From contig NZ_JAKGAM010000001.1 in assembly GCF_023061285.1 (NCBI RefSeq), positions 186,001-250,000 on the forward strand: 64,000 nucleotides of DNA. Direction: 5' to 3'. The translations under genes were made by a program, and so were the position numbers. Below the pieces are notes generated by a model. That model did no database searches. It was given only the letters and a program-made list of their open reading frames with translations, and was not told where the DNA came from. Source of the DNA: Chromohalobacter nigrandesensis (GTDB lineage Bacteria > Pseudomonadota > Gammaproteobacteria > Pseudomonadales > Halomonadaceae). Shown one piece after another: positions 52,261-62,287 of the stretch. Positions within the stretch are counted from its first letter, which is position 1. Every line of letters starts with the position of its first letter.

Positions 52261-52341
52261 GACACTGCCTTTTTCATCTGTTCTGGGTGAAGCGGCGGAG
52301 AGCATCGCTTTCCGCCAGCATGAGTCATTCGAGAGTATGGT

Positions 52342-53145
52342 TCATTCAATGACCCTGACACTAGAGAAACTCGGCAAGCCGCCATCCCAGTGCATCCACA
52401 CCGCGAACGCCTTGCCCACGATATTCTCTTCCGGTACGAAGCCCCAGTAGCGGCTATCGTTGGAATGATCGCGGTTGTCGCCCATCATGAAATACTCACC
52501 ATCCGGCACCACGACCTCGCGCATTTGCGGACCGGGGTCGTCGGGATTGTTGTAAATGGCGTGCGCCACGCCATCTAGCTGCTCCTCGAGTTGTTCCTCG
52601 CCAGGCGCTGCCTCGATGTCATCGCCGGTTACCGATTTACTGACCGGCTTACCATTGACATAAAGCTGCTTGTCTTCATAGCGAATGCGATCCCCCGGCA
52701 AGCCGATGACACGCTTGATGAAGTCGACCGAGGGGTCGTCCGGGAAGCGGAATACCATGACATCGCCGCGCTCGGGTTCACCGAAATCGACGACCTTGGT
52801 GTTGATGACGGGTAGCCGCAGCCCGTAAGTGAATTTGTTGACCAGAATGAAGTCCCCGACCTTGAGCGTCGGGCGCATCGAGCCGGAGGGAATCTGAAAC
52901 GGCTCGACCACGAAACTCCGTAGTACCAGCACGATCAGCAACACGGGAAAGAAGGAACGCGCATAATCCACCGCCCAGGGTTCCTTGACCAACTTGCCCC
53001 GTGTGTCGGCATCCAGCCCACCATCGACTTGCGATTCGGCTTTTTCCAGACGAGCGCGACGGGCTCGCCGCCACCAGACGATATCGACCAGCCAGACAAT
53101 GCCGGTGACGGCGACTGCCAACACCAGCAACAACGAAAAATCCAT
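52342..53145 (-). CDS. lepB: Signal peptidase I
   Basis: LepB removes signal peptides at the outer face of the inner membrane. The 267-residue product has two N-terminal membrane segments (about 4-25 and 63-80), box B with the catalytic serine (IPSGSMRPTL, S89) and the general-base lysine in VDFIKRVIG (K144). Box E reads FMMGDNRDHSNDSRYWGFVP. It lies between lepA and rnc with short gaps. Confidence 0.95.
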   Translation of the reverse strand: MDFSLLLVLAVAVTGIVWLVDIVWWRRARRARLEKAESQVDGGLDADTRGKLVKEPWAVDYARSFFPVLLIVLVLRSFVVEPFQIPSGSMRPTLKVGDFILVNKFTYGLRLPVINTKVVDFGEPERGDVMVFRFPDDPSVDFIKRVIGLPGDRIRYEDKQLYVNGKPVSKSVTGDDIEAAPGEEQLEEQLDGVAHAIYNNPDDPGPQMREVVVPDGEYFMMGDNRDHSNDSRYWGFVPEENIVGKAFAVWMHWDGGLPSFSSVRVIE

Positions 53146-53156
53146 GGCTATGATTC

Positions 53157-54977
53157 CTAATCATTCATCTTGAGGACGGCGAGGAAGGCATCCTGGGGAA
53201 TTTCCACTTTACCTACCTGCTTCATGCGCTTTTTGCCTGCCTTTTGCTTTTCGAGCAACTTCCGTTTGCGGGTCACGTCGCCGCCGTAACACTTGGCAGT
53301 GACGTTCTTGCGCAACGCCTTGACGGTAGAGCGCGACACGACCTGACCGCCCAGCGTCGCTTGGATCGCGACATCGAACATTTGGCGCGGGATCAGCTCT
53401 TTCATCTTTTCCACCAACGCACGGCCACGCGGATGCGCATGGTCGCGGTGCACGATGGTGGCGAGCGCATCGACGCGGTCACCGTTGATGAGTACGTCGA
53501 GACGCACGAGATTGGCGGCTTCGAAACGCTCGAAGTTGTATTCGAGCGACGCATACCCCTTGGAGATGGACTTCAAGCGATCGAAGAAGTCCATCACCAC
53601 TTCGCTCATCGGCAATTCGTAGGTGAGCTGGAGCTGACTGCCCAGGAACAGCATGTCGAGCTGTGTCCCGCGACGCTGCTCACACTCAGTGATGACGTTG
53701 CCAACGTATTCCTGCGGCACCAGAATGCTGGCGCGCACGATGGGCTCACGCATCTCGTCGATGTCGGCCATGTCCGGCAATTTGGACGGATTGGAGATAT
53801 AACGTACCTCGCCATCCTTCATGACCAGCTCGTAGATGACCGTCGGCGCCGTGGTCAGCAGCTCCAGGTCGTACTCACGTTCGAGACGTTCCTGGATGAT
53901 CTCCATGTGCAAGGTGCCGAGGAAACCGACACGAAAACCGAAGCCTAGTGCATCGGAATTCTCTGGCTCGTAATCCAGCGAGGCATCGTTGAGCGCGAGT
54001 TTCTCCAACGCATCGCGAAACTCTTCGTAATCGTCGGAGCTGACCGGGAACATACCCGCATAGACCTGGGGCTTGACCTTCTGGAACCCGGGCAGGCGCG
54101 CGACATCATCACCGCCCTTGGCGTGCACGATGGTGTCACCCACCGGGGCGCCATGAATATCCTTGATACCCGCCACGACGAAGCCGACTTCACCGGCACG
54201 CAGCACACCGGTCTGCTTGCGCTTGGGCGTAAAGACGCCCACTTCGCTGACCTCCCAGGCCCGCTCGGTGGACTTCATGCGAATCTTGTCGCCCTTCTTG
54301 AGCGTGCCGTCGAAGAGACGCACCAGAGAAATAACACCCACGTAGTTGTCGAACCACGAGTCGACGATCAGCGCTTGCAACGGCGCCTCGGGATCACCCT
54401 TGGGCGGCGGCACGTCACGCACCAAGCGCTCGAGCAAGGCGTCCATCCCCAGGCCACTCTTCGCGGAAACCTGACAGGCATCGGTGGCATCGATACCGAT
54501 GATTTCTTCTACCTCATGGGCCACGCGATCGGGGTCGGCCTGGGGCAGGTCGATCTTGTTGAGGACCGGCAGGACCTCGAGCCCCTGCTCCACCGCCGTG
54601 TAGCAATTGGCTACCGACTGCGCCTCGACCCCTTGCGCCGCATCGACCACCAACAGCGCGCCCTCGCAGGCATAAAGCGAGCGCGACACTTCGTAGGAAA
54701 AGTCGACGTGGCCCGGCGTATCGATGAAGTTGAGCTGATAGACCTGACCATCGTCGGCCTTGTAGTCCAGCGTCACGGACTGAGCCTTGATGGTGATGCC
54801 TCGCTCACGCTCGAGATCCATCGAGTCGAGCACCTGCTCCTTCGTCTCACGCTCGGTCAAGCCACCGCAAATCTGGATGATGCGGTCGGAAAGCGTCGAC
54901 TTGCCGTGGTCGATATGGGCAATGATGGAGAAATTGCGAATGAGTGGAAGCGTTGCGTTATTTTCGTCGCGGCTCAT
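53157..54977 (-). CDS. lepA: Elongation factor 4 (LepA)
   Basis: LepA is a ribosome-bound GTPase acting in translation or 30S assembly. The 606-residue protein has the G-domain motifs [19 protein letters not shown] and [10 protein letters not shown], the EF-G-like domains II, III and V, and the LepA-specific C-terminal domain ([33 protein letters not shown]). TAGGA precedes the ATG. It starts the lepA-lepB-rnc-era-recO-pdxJ block. Confidence 0.97.
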   Translation of the reverse strand: MSRDENNATLPLIRNFSIIAHIDHGKSTLSDRIIQICGGLTERETKEQVLDSMDLERERGITIKAQSVTLDYKADDGQVYQLNFIDTPGHVDFSYEVSRSLYACEGALLVVDAAQGVEAQSVANCYTAVEQGLEVLPVLNKIDLPQADPDRVAHEVEEIIGIDATDACQVSAKSGLGMDALLERLVRDVPPPKGDPEAPLQALIVDSWFDNYVGVISLVRLFDGTLKKGDKIRMKSTERAWEVSEVGVFTPKRKQTGVLRAGEVGFVVAGIKDIHGAPVGDTIVHAKGGDDVARLPGFQKVKPQVYAGMFPVSSDDYEEFRDALEKLALNDASLDYEPENSDALGFGFRVGFLGTLHMEIIQERLEREYDLELLTTAPTVIYELVMKDGEVRYISNPSKLPDMADIDEMREPIVRASILVPQEYVGNVITECEQRRGTQLDMLFLGSQLQLTYELPMSEVVMDFFDRLKSISKGYASLEYNFERFEAANLVRLDVLINGDRVDALATIVHRDHAHPRGRALVEKMKELIPRQMFDVAIQATLGGQVVSRSTVKALRKNVTAKCYGGDVTRKRKLLEKQKAGKKRMKQVGKVEIPQDAFLAVLKMND

Positions 54978-55145
54978 CGAGTCCTACCTGAGTCAGAAAC
55001 ACGATCCGGCCAAGCAATACCGTTAGCAGTGGTCAAGCCCGAAAGGCTGCTAGGCGAGCGTACGCGGACCGATGGACAATTCAATTGAAAGGCATTGTAC
55101 CGGCAAGCACCTTCCATGGACAGCGAGGACGTGCGATCGACGCGA

Positions 55146-55171
55146 CGAGGCCCCGACAGAGCGGGGCCTCG
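55146..55171. terminator. Terminator after degP
   Basis: CGAGGCCCC and GGGGCCTCG form a GC-rich stem with an extra G-C pair and a six-base loop. On the minus strand it ends the degP unit before lepA; the T-run is weak. Confidence 0.65.
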
Positions 55172-55199
55172 ATTCCTGGCATCGGCAGCCAATCCGGCT

Positions 55200-56633
55200 T
55201 CAGTCGCCGTCGGACTGCAGCCGCAGCGCCACGAACAGCGAACGCCCTTCGCGAACGATACGCACCGGGATGGCGCGATCGGTAGGCGCATTCTTCACCG
55301 CCTCGATCAGGGCATCGGTGTCCTCGATGGAGGTGCTATCGAAGCTGACGATGACGTCGCCACGCGCGATTCCGGCAGCGGCTGCGGCGCCGCGCGGATC
55401 GAGCTGGCGCACCACGACGCCGTTGTCGACGTCGAGTTGACTGCGCATCCGATCGTCGAGATCACTGACCGCAACGCCCAGGCGCGCTTGGCTGTCGTTT
55501 TTGGAGTGCTGCTGGTCGGAAGCCATTTTGCCCTCTTCCGGCCAGTTACCCACGGTGACCTCGATTTCCTGGGGATCGCCGTCACGCAGAATGTTCAGCG
55601 TCACTTCATCGCCAGGCGACACACGGCCCACCAATCGCGGCAAAGTACTGGAGTCCTCAACTTCGTCGTCGTCGACCGCCAGCACCACATCGCCGGCCTT
55701 GAGTCCGGCCTCGCTGGCAGGGCTGCCATCGGTGACGTCGGCAATCAACGCACCGCGCGTATCGTCGAGCCCGAAGGATTCCGCCAGATCGTTCGACACG
55801 GGCTGAATCACCACCCCGAGCCAGCCACGGCTGACGTGTCCGGCGTCTTTCAACTGATCGGCGATATCCATCGCCACATTGATCGGGATGGCGAAGGAGA
55901 TTCCCATGAAACCACCGCTGCGGGTATAGATCTGCGAGTTGATGCCCACGACCTCACCGTCGAGATTGAACAAGGGCCCGCCGGAGTTGCCGGGGTTGAT
56001 CGCCACATCGGTCTGAATGAAGGGCACATAGGCATCGCTCGGCAAGGTACGGTCGATCGCACTGACAATGCCGGAGGTTACCGAGTGATCGAAGCCGAAG
56101 GGCGAGCCGATGGCGGCGACCCATTGGCCGACCTGCAGCTTGTCGGAGTCACCCATGTCGAGCGTCGGCAAATCGTCGGCGTCGACCTTGAGCACGGCGA
56201 CATCGGTCTTCTTGTCGGCACCCACCAGTGTCGCCTCGAGCTCGCGGCGATCGTTGAGCCGCACCACGATCTCATCGGCGCCATCCACCACATGGGCGTT
56301 GGTCATGATGTAGCCGTCATGGCTGATCACGAACCCCGAGCCCAACGAATGGCGTTTCTCGCTTCCGCGATCGGGGCCTCTCGGCACCATGGGCGGCATC
56401 TGATCGCCGAAGAAGCGCCGAAAAATCTCGGGAACGTCCTGTTCTCCGAATGGCGAGCCCTGCATGGCCCGTGTATCGACCTTACTGGTAGTGGAAATGT
56501 TGACGACGCCCGGCGCGGCGTCTTCGACCAATTGGGTGAAATTCGGCAATTCGCGTGCCTGAGCGAACTGCGCGGCGCATAGCGCAATAAACGCAAATAA
56601 CAGCGGGGTGACATAACGAGAGAAACGTTGCAT
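55200..56633 (-). CDS. mucD: DegP/MucD periplasmic serine protease
   Basis: This HtrA-family protease degrades misfolded envelope proteins. The 477-residue product has a signal peptide (to about 27), a trypsin-like domain with the triad H114 (TNAHVV), D144 (KTDVAV) and S217 (GNSGGP), and two PDZ domains (about 270-360 and 385-475). AGGAG precedes the ATG at 56633. It follows mucA in the algU-mucA series and corresponds to MucD of Pseudomonas, which also lowers AlgU activity. mucB and mucC, which usually lie between, are absent. Confidence 0.95.
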   Translation of the reverse strand: MQRFSRYVTPLLFAFIALCAAQFAQARELPNFTQLVEDAAPGVVNISTTSKVDTRAMQGSPFGEQDVPEIFRRFFGDQMPPMVPRGPDRGSEKRHSLGSGFVISHDGYIMTNAHVVDGADEIVVRLNDRRELEATLVGADKKTDVAVLKVDADDLPTLDMGDSDKLQVGQWVAAIGSPFGFDHSVTSGIVSAIDRTLPSDAYVPFIQTDVAINPGNSGGPLFNLDGEVVGINSQIYTRSGGFMGISFAIPINVAMDIADQLKDAGHVSRGWLGVVIQPVSNDLAESFGLDDTRGALIADVTDGSPASEAGLKAGDVVLAVDDDEVEDSSTLPRLVGRVSPGDEVTLNILRDGDPQEIEVTVGNWPEEGKMASDQQHSKNDSQARLGVAVSDLDDRMRSQLDVDNGVVVRQLDPRGAAAAAGIARGDVIVSFDSTSIEDTDALIEAVKNAPTDRAIPVRIVREGRSLFVALRLQSDGD

Positions 56634-56757
56634 GAAAAACTCCTGATACAAAGCGTGAACTCGTTAACCAAAACGAGGAGTCACATTGACAATATGCCGG
56701 TGCGCATTACCGGCTTAGCATAGATCGACAACCAAGAAACCTGGCGTCGACAGTTAC

Positions 56758-56784
56758 ATTGATACACTAACGGGACAAGAGTTC
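56758..56784 (-). promoter_or_regulatory. Candidate AlgU-type promoter of degP/mucD
   Basis: On the minus strand GAACTC (56784-56779) and TCAAT (56762-56758) are 16 bases apart, close to the sigma-E/AlgU pattern GAACTT-N16-TCTGA/TCAAA. It is about 125 bases upstream of the start and downstream of the mucA terminator, so degP can be expressed separately from algU-mucA. Confidence 0.35.
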
Positions 56785-56865
56785 ACTGGACAGCATAATT
56801 AGTTCAGCACCACTCGTTCAATATGTAGCCCTGACTGCTGCACAGCATCGACGAATCGCCAAACG

Positions 56866-56902
56866 AAAAAAGGCGCGCCCCTGATGACAGGTGACGCGCC
56901 TT
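56866..56902 (-). terminator. Terminator of algU-mucA
   Basis: AAGGCGCG and CGCGCCTT pair, with CCCTG/CAGG extending the stem. On the minus strand a six-T run follows, giving a good intrinsic terminator 50 bases after mucA. Confidence 0.8.
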
Positions 56903-56951
56903 GGCACGGCGTCGAGGGAATCGTCACAAGTGGACGACAGACTTCATGGAA

Positions 56952-57725
56952 TTAACGCTGACCCGACGCCTCGGCGCCCGCACCATCGAGTGAGCGAGAA
57001 GACGACATCCAAGCCTCGCTCGCACCGTCAGACTGCTGCTGGTTCAGGTATGTCTGCAGAAGGCGCGCCTGTTCATGGTCGCTGCGTGAGGCCTGACGTG
57101 GAGAGTCGGAAAAGAGCGACGCGTCCATGCTGGCTTCCATGGCACCGCCGGGGCCCGAAGGCGCGAGGCTGGGAAATACTGTATTCGCCCCTGATGAGGT
57201 CAAGAACCCGGTACCCTCACCGCCGAAGCTCGCGAGTCTGGCACCAACACCGCCCCCCGAGGGCGCGCTCTGCAGCGATGCTGGCTGCACGTTGGCGCCG
57301 CCCTCGGCGGAAGGCGTCTCACCGGAAGCGGCATTACCGCTGGCGAACTCGGTCCCCTCACCGCTGACACCGCTCGGCGAGTTGGCGTTATACACCTGGA
57401 CACCGGTGATGACCATCAGCGACACCGCAGCGGCGATCGCAGCGCTACCGGCAAAGGAGAACGGCACCGCACGGCGCGTGCCAGATGTCGCCGACTCCTG
57501 CACCTCAGGCTCGTCGGCAAGGCGTGCCATGATGCCGGCGGACAGATCCGCACTGACATCCACACCGCGATCACGCTGCATCATGCTGCGCGCCAAGTGA
57601 TAACGTCGCCATGTGTCGGCGTCTTCAGGGGCGTCTTGCAACGACCTCATGACACGGCGTATCTCGAGCTCGTCGCCCTCATTATCCATCAGCGCGGACA
57701 AGGACTCTCGTACGTTCTGATTCAT
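56952..57725 (-). CDS. mucA: MucA/RseA-type anti-sigma factor
   Basis: The 257-residue inner-membrane protein should hold AlgU inactive until envelope stress triggers its cleavage. The N-terminal part (about 1-85) is an RseA/MucA domain (MNQNVRESLSALMDNEGDEL; DTWRRYHLARSMMQRD). A membrane segment follows at about 92-112. The periplasmic part is long and rich in Gly, Ser and Ala, with little similarity to the MucB-binding region of Pseudomonas MucA. It is directly downstream of algU and is followed by a terminator. With no mucB next to it, the signal that frees AlgU may be wired differently. Confidence 0.85.
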   Translation of the reverse strand: MNQNVRESLSALMDNEGDELEIRRVMRSLQDAPEDADTWRRYHLARSMMQRDRGVDVSADLSAGIMARLADEPEVQESATSGTRRAVPFSFAGSAAIAAAVSLMVITGVQVYNANSPSGVSGEGTEFASGNAASGETPSAEGGANVQPASLQSAPSGGGVGARLASFGGEGTGFLTSSGANTVFPSLAPSGPGGAMEASMDASLFSDSPRQASRSDHEQARLLQTYLNQQQSDGASEAWMSSSRSLDGAGAEASGQR

Positions 57726-57947
57726 ACTTACCCCCTCACATTCGAGAAGACGAATGCCTATCGTCTACTGGGCGCTACGCAGCGGTTCACGTGTGGCAAT
57801 ACCTTTTCTTGATATCTTGCACGATTATCCTGCCCACCTGACACGGTAGCGCCCACTCATTCCACTGGTACTCGTTGAGACGTCAAAGTCGCCGGACAGT
57901 TCACTTTTGAATGCGTCGCGCGACACTTTTTTTATCATCCCACTCGG

Positions 57948-58553
57948 TCATTCGACCGTGGCATCGGCCTGGCGCGGCGCGTTCAGCATCGGCTCGATGG
58001 CTTTGTCCACCGCCTCGCGCGCCCTGAAGATGCGTGAACGTACCGTCCCCACCGGGCACTGCATGATATTGGCGATATCTTCATAGGCGAGCCCGTCCAT
58101 TTCGCGCAAGGTAATCGCGGTGCGCAGATCTTCCGGCAGGTTTTCGATGGTCTCGAACACTACCGCCTCAAGCTGATCGCGCTGCAAGGCGGCTTCCGGG
58201 GTTTCTATATCGGAAAGACGACCGCTATGGTCGAGCACCTCGGCGTCCGCGATGTCCATGTCGTTGCCCGGTGGCCGGCGGCCACGAGACACCAGGTGAT
58301 TCTTGGCGGTATTGATAGCGATGCGGTACATCCACGTATAAAAAGCACTATCGGAACGAAACTTGCCCAAGGCACGATAGGCCTTGATGAAGGCTTCCTG
58401 CGCGACATCCTGCACTTCGGCGGGATCATGCACATAACGCCCGATCAGGCCGAGAATCTTGTGCTGGTACTTCTTGACCAGGAGATCGAAAGCCCGAGTG
58501 TCCCCCTTCTGGGCACGCTCGACGAGCTGGTGATCGGTTTCCCTAGTGCCCAT
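57948..58553 (-). CDS. algU: Extracytoplasmic sigma factor AlgU/RpoE
   Basis: The 201-residue sigma factor of the RpoE/AlgU group directs the envelope-stress response. Region 2 (about 10-90) contains the family block RAFDLLVKKYQHKILGLIGR and AFYTWMYRIAINTAKNHLVS. Region 4 (about 130-190) contains LPEDLRTAITLREMDGLAYE and DIANIMQCPVGTVRSRIFRA. Length and sequence are very close to Pseudomonas AlgU. mucA follows after 222 bases, an unusually wide gap for this pair. Confidence 0.95.
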   Translation of the reverse strand: MGTRETDHQLVERAQKGDTRAFDLLVKKYQHKILGLIGRYVHDPAEVQDVAQEAFIKAYRALGKFRSDSAFYTWMYRIAINTAKNHLVSRGRRPPGNDMDIADAEVLDHSGRLSDIETPEAALQRDQLEAVVFETIENLPEDLRTAITLREMDGLAYEDIANIMQCPVGTVRSRIFRAREAVDKAIEPMLNAPRQADATVE

Positions 58554-58940
58554 TCATTCTTCCCCCATGCCGGAGGCACTATAAAGCGAAGCGCCGACAA
58601 CGGCGCCAGCGCAGGAAAATTGTATCTGCTGTGTGGTCATCATGTTCCAGTCGAGCCCACGGGGCGCTGAATGATCGAGGTAATGGATGAAGTTGGGCGA
58701 AGACCTGCGGTCATGTGGCCGATCCACTTGCTTGATTTAAGTAGGACCTAGTGTTCCTTTTTCTGCCCGCCCCATCAAGGTGATAAAGCGGCGGATGCGC
58801 TTATGGCATCCAGACATTGACCGTCATCATCGCGAGAAGTTCGGCCATGAGATTGATTTTCCCGGCGCCAACAAGCGATAGTAGCGCTTTATCGCAAGCG
58901 AAACCGATGCCCTTCGCGACACATATCTACAGGTAGCGGA
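58554..58940. other. Divergent region between algU and aroF
   Basis: Both promoters should lie here. On the minus strand a TATAGT about 30 bases before algU could be a -10. GCGATA and TATCGC form an inverted repeat around nine bases (near 58875-58895), upstream of aroF. I see no gene and no convincing attenuator peptide. Confidence 0.35.
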
Positions 58941-60020
58941 ATGTCAGAACAGCACGTCAATAACATTAACGTCCTTTCCCAGGACGTCCTGGTCACACCC
59001 GAAGCGCTCAAGCGTGAAATTCCCCTTTCCGAGGAGGCCGAACGTACGGTACTCGAGGGGCGCCGAACCGTTCAACGGATTATCGACGGCGACGACCCGC
59101 GCCTCGTCGTCGTCATCGGTCCTTGCTCGATCCACGATGTGGAGGCGGCACGCGATTATGCTCGTCGCCTGAGCCAGTTGGCCGATGAGGTGAGCGATAG
59201 CCTGTACGTGGTCATGCGCGTGTATTTCGAGAAGCCACGCACCACCGTCGGCTGGAAGGGTCTGATCAACGACCCGCACCTCGACGACACCTTCGATATC
59301 CAGGAAGGGCTGCGCACTGCTCGGCGCCTATTGGTGGAGCTCGCCGAAATGGGCCTGCCATTGGCCACCGAGGCGCTCGACCCCATCTCACCGCAGTATC
59401 TGCAGGATTGCATCAGCTGGTCGGCCATCGGGGCACGCACCACCGAGTCCCAGACACACCGTGAGATGGCGTCCGGCTTGTCGTCGCCGGTGGGCTTCAA
59501 GAACGGCACCGATGGCAGTCTCGATGTCGCGGTCAACGCGCTCAAGTCGGTTGCCCACCCGCACAACTTTCTGGGTATCGACCAGGGTGGACAAGTTGCC
59601 GTGATTCGCACGCGCGGCAATGCCTATGGCCATATCGTGTTGCGCGGCGGTAACGGCAAGCCCAATTACGACAGCGTCAGCGTTGCCCTCGCCGACAAGG
59701 AGCTGCGCAAGGCAGGCGTGATACCCAACATCATGGTCGACTGCTCGCACGCCAACTCCAACAAGGATCCGTCTCTGCAGTCCTTGGTGATGGATAACAT
59801 CGCCAACCAGATCCTCGAGGGCAACACCTCGATCATGGGGCTGATGGTCGAGTCGCACATCGGCTGGGGCAACCAGAAGATCCCCGAGGATCGCTCGCAA
59901 CTAGAGTACGGTGTTTCCATCACCGATGCCTGCATCGACTGGCCGACCACCGAAACGGCCATGCGCGAGATGAACGAGAAGTTGAAACCGGCACTGAGCC
60001 AGCGCCAGCGCGGCGAATAA
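58941..60020 (+). CDS. aroF: DAHP synthase, AroF (tyrosine-sensitive) type
   Basis: This enzyme condenses PEP and erythrose 4-phosphate in the first step of the shikimate pathway. The 359-residue class I-alpha protein has LVVVIGPCSIHD, VMRVYFEKPRTTVGWKGLIN, SWSAIGARTTESQTHREMAS and the metal-site HANSNKD. N-terminal NNINVLSQDVLVTPEALKRE and LPLATEALDPISPQYL match E. coli AroF better than AroG or AroH, so tyrosine inhibition is predicted but not proven. It is a single gene. Confidence 0.93.
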   Translation: MSEQHVNNINVLSQDVLVTPEALKREIPLSEEAERTVLEGRRTVQRIIDGDDPRLVVVIGPCSIHDVEAARDYARRLSQLADEVSDSLYVVMRVYFEKPRTTVGWKGLINDPHLDDTFDIQEGLRTARRLLVELAEMGLPLATEALDPISPQYLQDCISWSAIGARTTESQTHREMASGLSSPVGFKNGTDGSLDVAVNALKSVAHPHNFLGIDQGGQVAVIRTRGNAYGHIVLRGGNGKPNYDSVSVALADKELRKAGVIPNIMVDCSHANSNKDPSLQSLVMDNIANQILEGNTSIMGLMVESHIGWGNQKIPEDRSQLEYGVSITDACIDWPTTETAMREMNEKLKPALSQRQRGE

Positions 60021-60030
60021 GTGCACTTCC

Positions 60031-60054
60031 CCGGCCCCGCCTGTCGCGGGGTCG
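60031..60054. terminator. Weak hairpin after aroF
   Basis: GGCCCCGC and GCGGGGTC can pair (one G-T) around a five-base loop just after the aroF stop. No T-run follows, so termination here is possible rather than clear. Confidence 0.4.
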
Positions 60055-60123
60055 GCGCCTACCTTCTAGCCTACCGCGCTTCCGAGCGGTGCGTCTGTGA
60101 GCAGTACGCTTGTAAGCAGTGCG

Positions 60124-62268
60124 CTACTGCGCCATGCCGTCGATTTCACGCCGGAAAGGTGGTAACGAGTCGAGCAGCGCGCGTCCATAACGACGCGTCA
60201 GAACACGGCGGTCGAGCAATGTGATGCGCCCCTGATCGGCTTCCTTGCGGATCAAACGACCGCAAGCCTGCACCAAGCGAATTGAGGCATCCGGTACCGA
60301 GATGCGCATGAACGGATTCCCGCCTCGGCTTTCGATCCACTCCGCCAGGGTCGCCCCCACCGGATCGTCGGGCACGGAAAACGGCAAGCGGGTGATTACC
60401 ACGTGAGTGAGATACTCGCCCGGCAGGTCGATCCCTTCGGCGAAACTGGCCAGCCCGAAGATGATACTGCCCTCCCCGGCATCGACGCGCGCACGATGAC
60501 GCTGCAGCAATTCACGCTTGGGCAGGTGATTCTGCGCCGACACGCGCTGACGCACCGCCTCCGGCAGCGCCTCGAGCACCGCGCGCATCTGCTTGCGTGA
60601 CGAGAACAGCATGAGTACGGCTTCGCGCTCCCCCAGCGCTTGGGTGAAATCGATCAGCGCGCGCTCGTGGGCCTCGCGATTGCTGGGGTCGACGGCCTCC
60701 GGCGGCACACTGAGCACCGCCCGCGAATAATCGAACGGGCTGGGCAGGCGTTGATAACGATAGCGGTTGGCAAGCCCGGCGCGTTCTTGCAAGCGCTCGA
60801 AGCGATTGAGCGCGGTCAGCGTCGCCGAGGTCACCACCGCGCCATAGCACGTACCCCACAAATGCCGGGCCAAGGTCTCGGCAGCCGACACGGGGCTTGC
60901 CGAAAACGTCAACTCCGCCTCGCCGGCGACACGTTCGAAGGTTAGCCAACGTGCCTGCGGCACGCCGTCTTCGGGGTCCGCCGTGGCCAACGCCTGCCAC
61001 AAGGCATGTGCTTCCTGCGCACGGCCATGCAACAGGGCGATCAGCGGCAGCCAGGCCTCGGCCTGTTCGCGCGGCAAGCCGGTAGCCTTTTCCGGATCGA
61101 GGCTCTCGCGCAGGATATCGGCCATGCTCTCGAGCGTGCGCGACAACTCGGCAAAGGCCGTCACCATCGCTCCAGCCTGCTCGGAAAGCGCCTCGGGCAC
61201 GCGCCCCATGGGGAAACGATGGTGCACAGCATCGGTCGCGTCGTCGGGAAGGCCTTCCTCGCGTTCGGCGATGCGATGGCCCATGGCGAAGGCCTCGCCG
61301 AGGCGCGGCTCCAGCGCGGCGATGGCTTCCGGCAGGCTACCCAGCAAACGCGCCAGGGTCGGCTGCACGGCCAGCGCGGTATTGAGCTCGGTGAGCGACT
61401 TCTTCAGCGTGCGCAGCCAGCGCAGCGTGCCGTTGACGGGCAGGCGATGATAAAAGTGATCGAGCGCCTTGTCGGGCAGATGGTGGCCTTCATCGAAGAC
61501 GTAGATGCATTCCTTGGGCGAGGGCAATACCAGCCCACCGCCCAGGGAAAGATCCGCCAGCACGAGGTCGTGATTAGCGACGATGATATCGGCCTGGTCG
61601 AGCCCGCGGCGGGCACGAAAGAAGGCGCAGGCGCCGAAGTGGCCACAGCGGCGATTGGTGCACTGGCGATGATCGATGGTCAGGCGGCGCCAATCCGCAT
61701 CGTCGATCCCCGTCGGCCAGCTATCGCGATCACCCTCCCAGCGCCCTGCCGAGTAGGCCTCGGCCATTTCGTGCGCCAGGGCCTGGAAGTCGTCACCGTC
61801 GCGCGACGTCATCGCTTCTTCGAAAAGCGACAGCGTGGGGTTGTCTTCCCCACCTTCCAGGACTTGATCGAGCCGCGCCACGCACAGATAGCGCCCCCGC
61901 CCCTTGGCCAGGGCGTATTCAAAATCGAGACCGCTATGTGCCTTGAGCGCCGGCAGGTCGTGATGCAGCACCTGCTCTTGCAGCGCCACCGTAGCAGTGG
62001 AAATCACCAGGCGCTTGCCCCGTGCCTGGGCGATGGGCAGTGCGGCAAGCAAATAGGCCAGCGTCTTGCCGGTGCCGGTACCCGCCTCGAGCACACAGAC
62101 ATGCTCGTTGGAGAGGCGTCGCCCGGCGTCATCCGCCTCGATGCCACCCAGGGTCCGAGCGATCTCGGCGATCATCAAGCGCTGTCCATAACGCGGCGTC
62201 AGCTCGAGTCCATCGAGCACGCAGCGATAGGCGGTCTGTATCTCGTCCTTCAGGGCCTCATCAAGCAT
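60124..62268 (-). CDS. dinG: DinG-family ATP-dependent DNA helicase
   Basis: DinG is a 5'-3' iron-sulfur helicase that unwinds D-loops, R-loops and forks. The 714-residue product has Walker A in EAGTGTGKTLAYLL, a DEAH-like VFDEGHH, cluster cysteines in LCVARL and QCTNRRCGHFGACAFF, and C-terminal motifs (VITRLPFSVPDDP, VQACGRLIRKEADQGRI). The ATG at 62268 is preferred; a longer frame runs back through the structured repeat. No ordinary ribosome site is visible, and the repeat (62288-62394) ends only 20 bases before the start, so translation may be controlled by that structure. In E. coli dinG is SOS-induced; no LexA box was seen here. Confidence 0.92.
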   Translation of the reverse strand: MLDEALKDEIQTAYRCVLDGLELTPRYGQRLMIAEIARTLGGIEADDAGRRLSNEHVCVLEAGTGTGKTLAYLLAALPIAQARGKRLVISTATVALQEQVLHHDLPALKAHSGLDFEYALAKGRGRYLCVARLDQVLEGGEDNPTLSLFEEAMTSRDGDDFQALAHEMAEAYSAGRWEGDRDSWPTGIDDADWRRLTIDHRQCTNRRCGHFGACAFFRARRGLDQADIIVANHDLVLADLSLGGGLVLPSPKECIYVFDEGHHLPDKALDHFYHRLPVNGTLRWLRTLKKSLTELNTALAVQPTLARLLGSLPEAIAALEPRLGEAFAMGHRIAEREEGLPDDATDAVHHRFPMGRVPEALSEQAGAMVTAFAELSRTLESMADILRESLDPEKATGLPREQAEAWLPLIALLHGRAQEAHALWQALATADPEDGVPQARWLTFERVAGEAELTFSASPVSAAETLARHLWGTCYGAVVTSATLTALNRFERLQERAGLANRYRYQRLPSPFDYSRAVLSVPPEAVDPSNREAHERALIDFTQALGEREAVLMLFSSRKQMRAVLEALPEAVRQRVSAQNHLPKRELLQRHRARVDAGEGSIIFGLASFAEGIDLPGEYLTHVVITRLPFSVPDDPVGATLAEWIESRGGNPFMRISVPDASIRLVQACGRLIRKEADQGRITLLDRRVLTRRYGRALLDSLPPFRREIDGMAQ

Positions 62269-62287
62269 GATGCATCCATAAAGAAGC

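Noticed and set aside
55095-56582. 495-codon plus-strand frame opposite degP/mucD
   Set aside because: Shadow of a high-GC gene; its residues have no family resemblance, while the minus strand encodes a complete HtrA protease.
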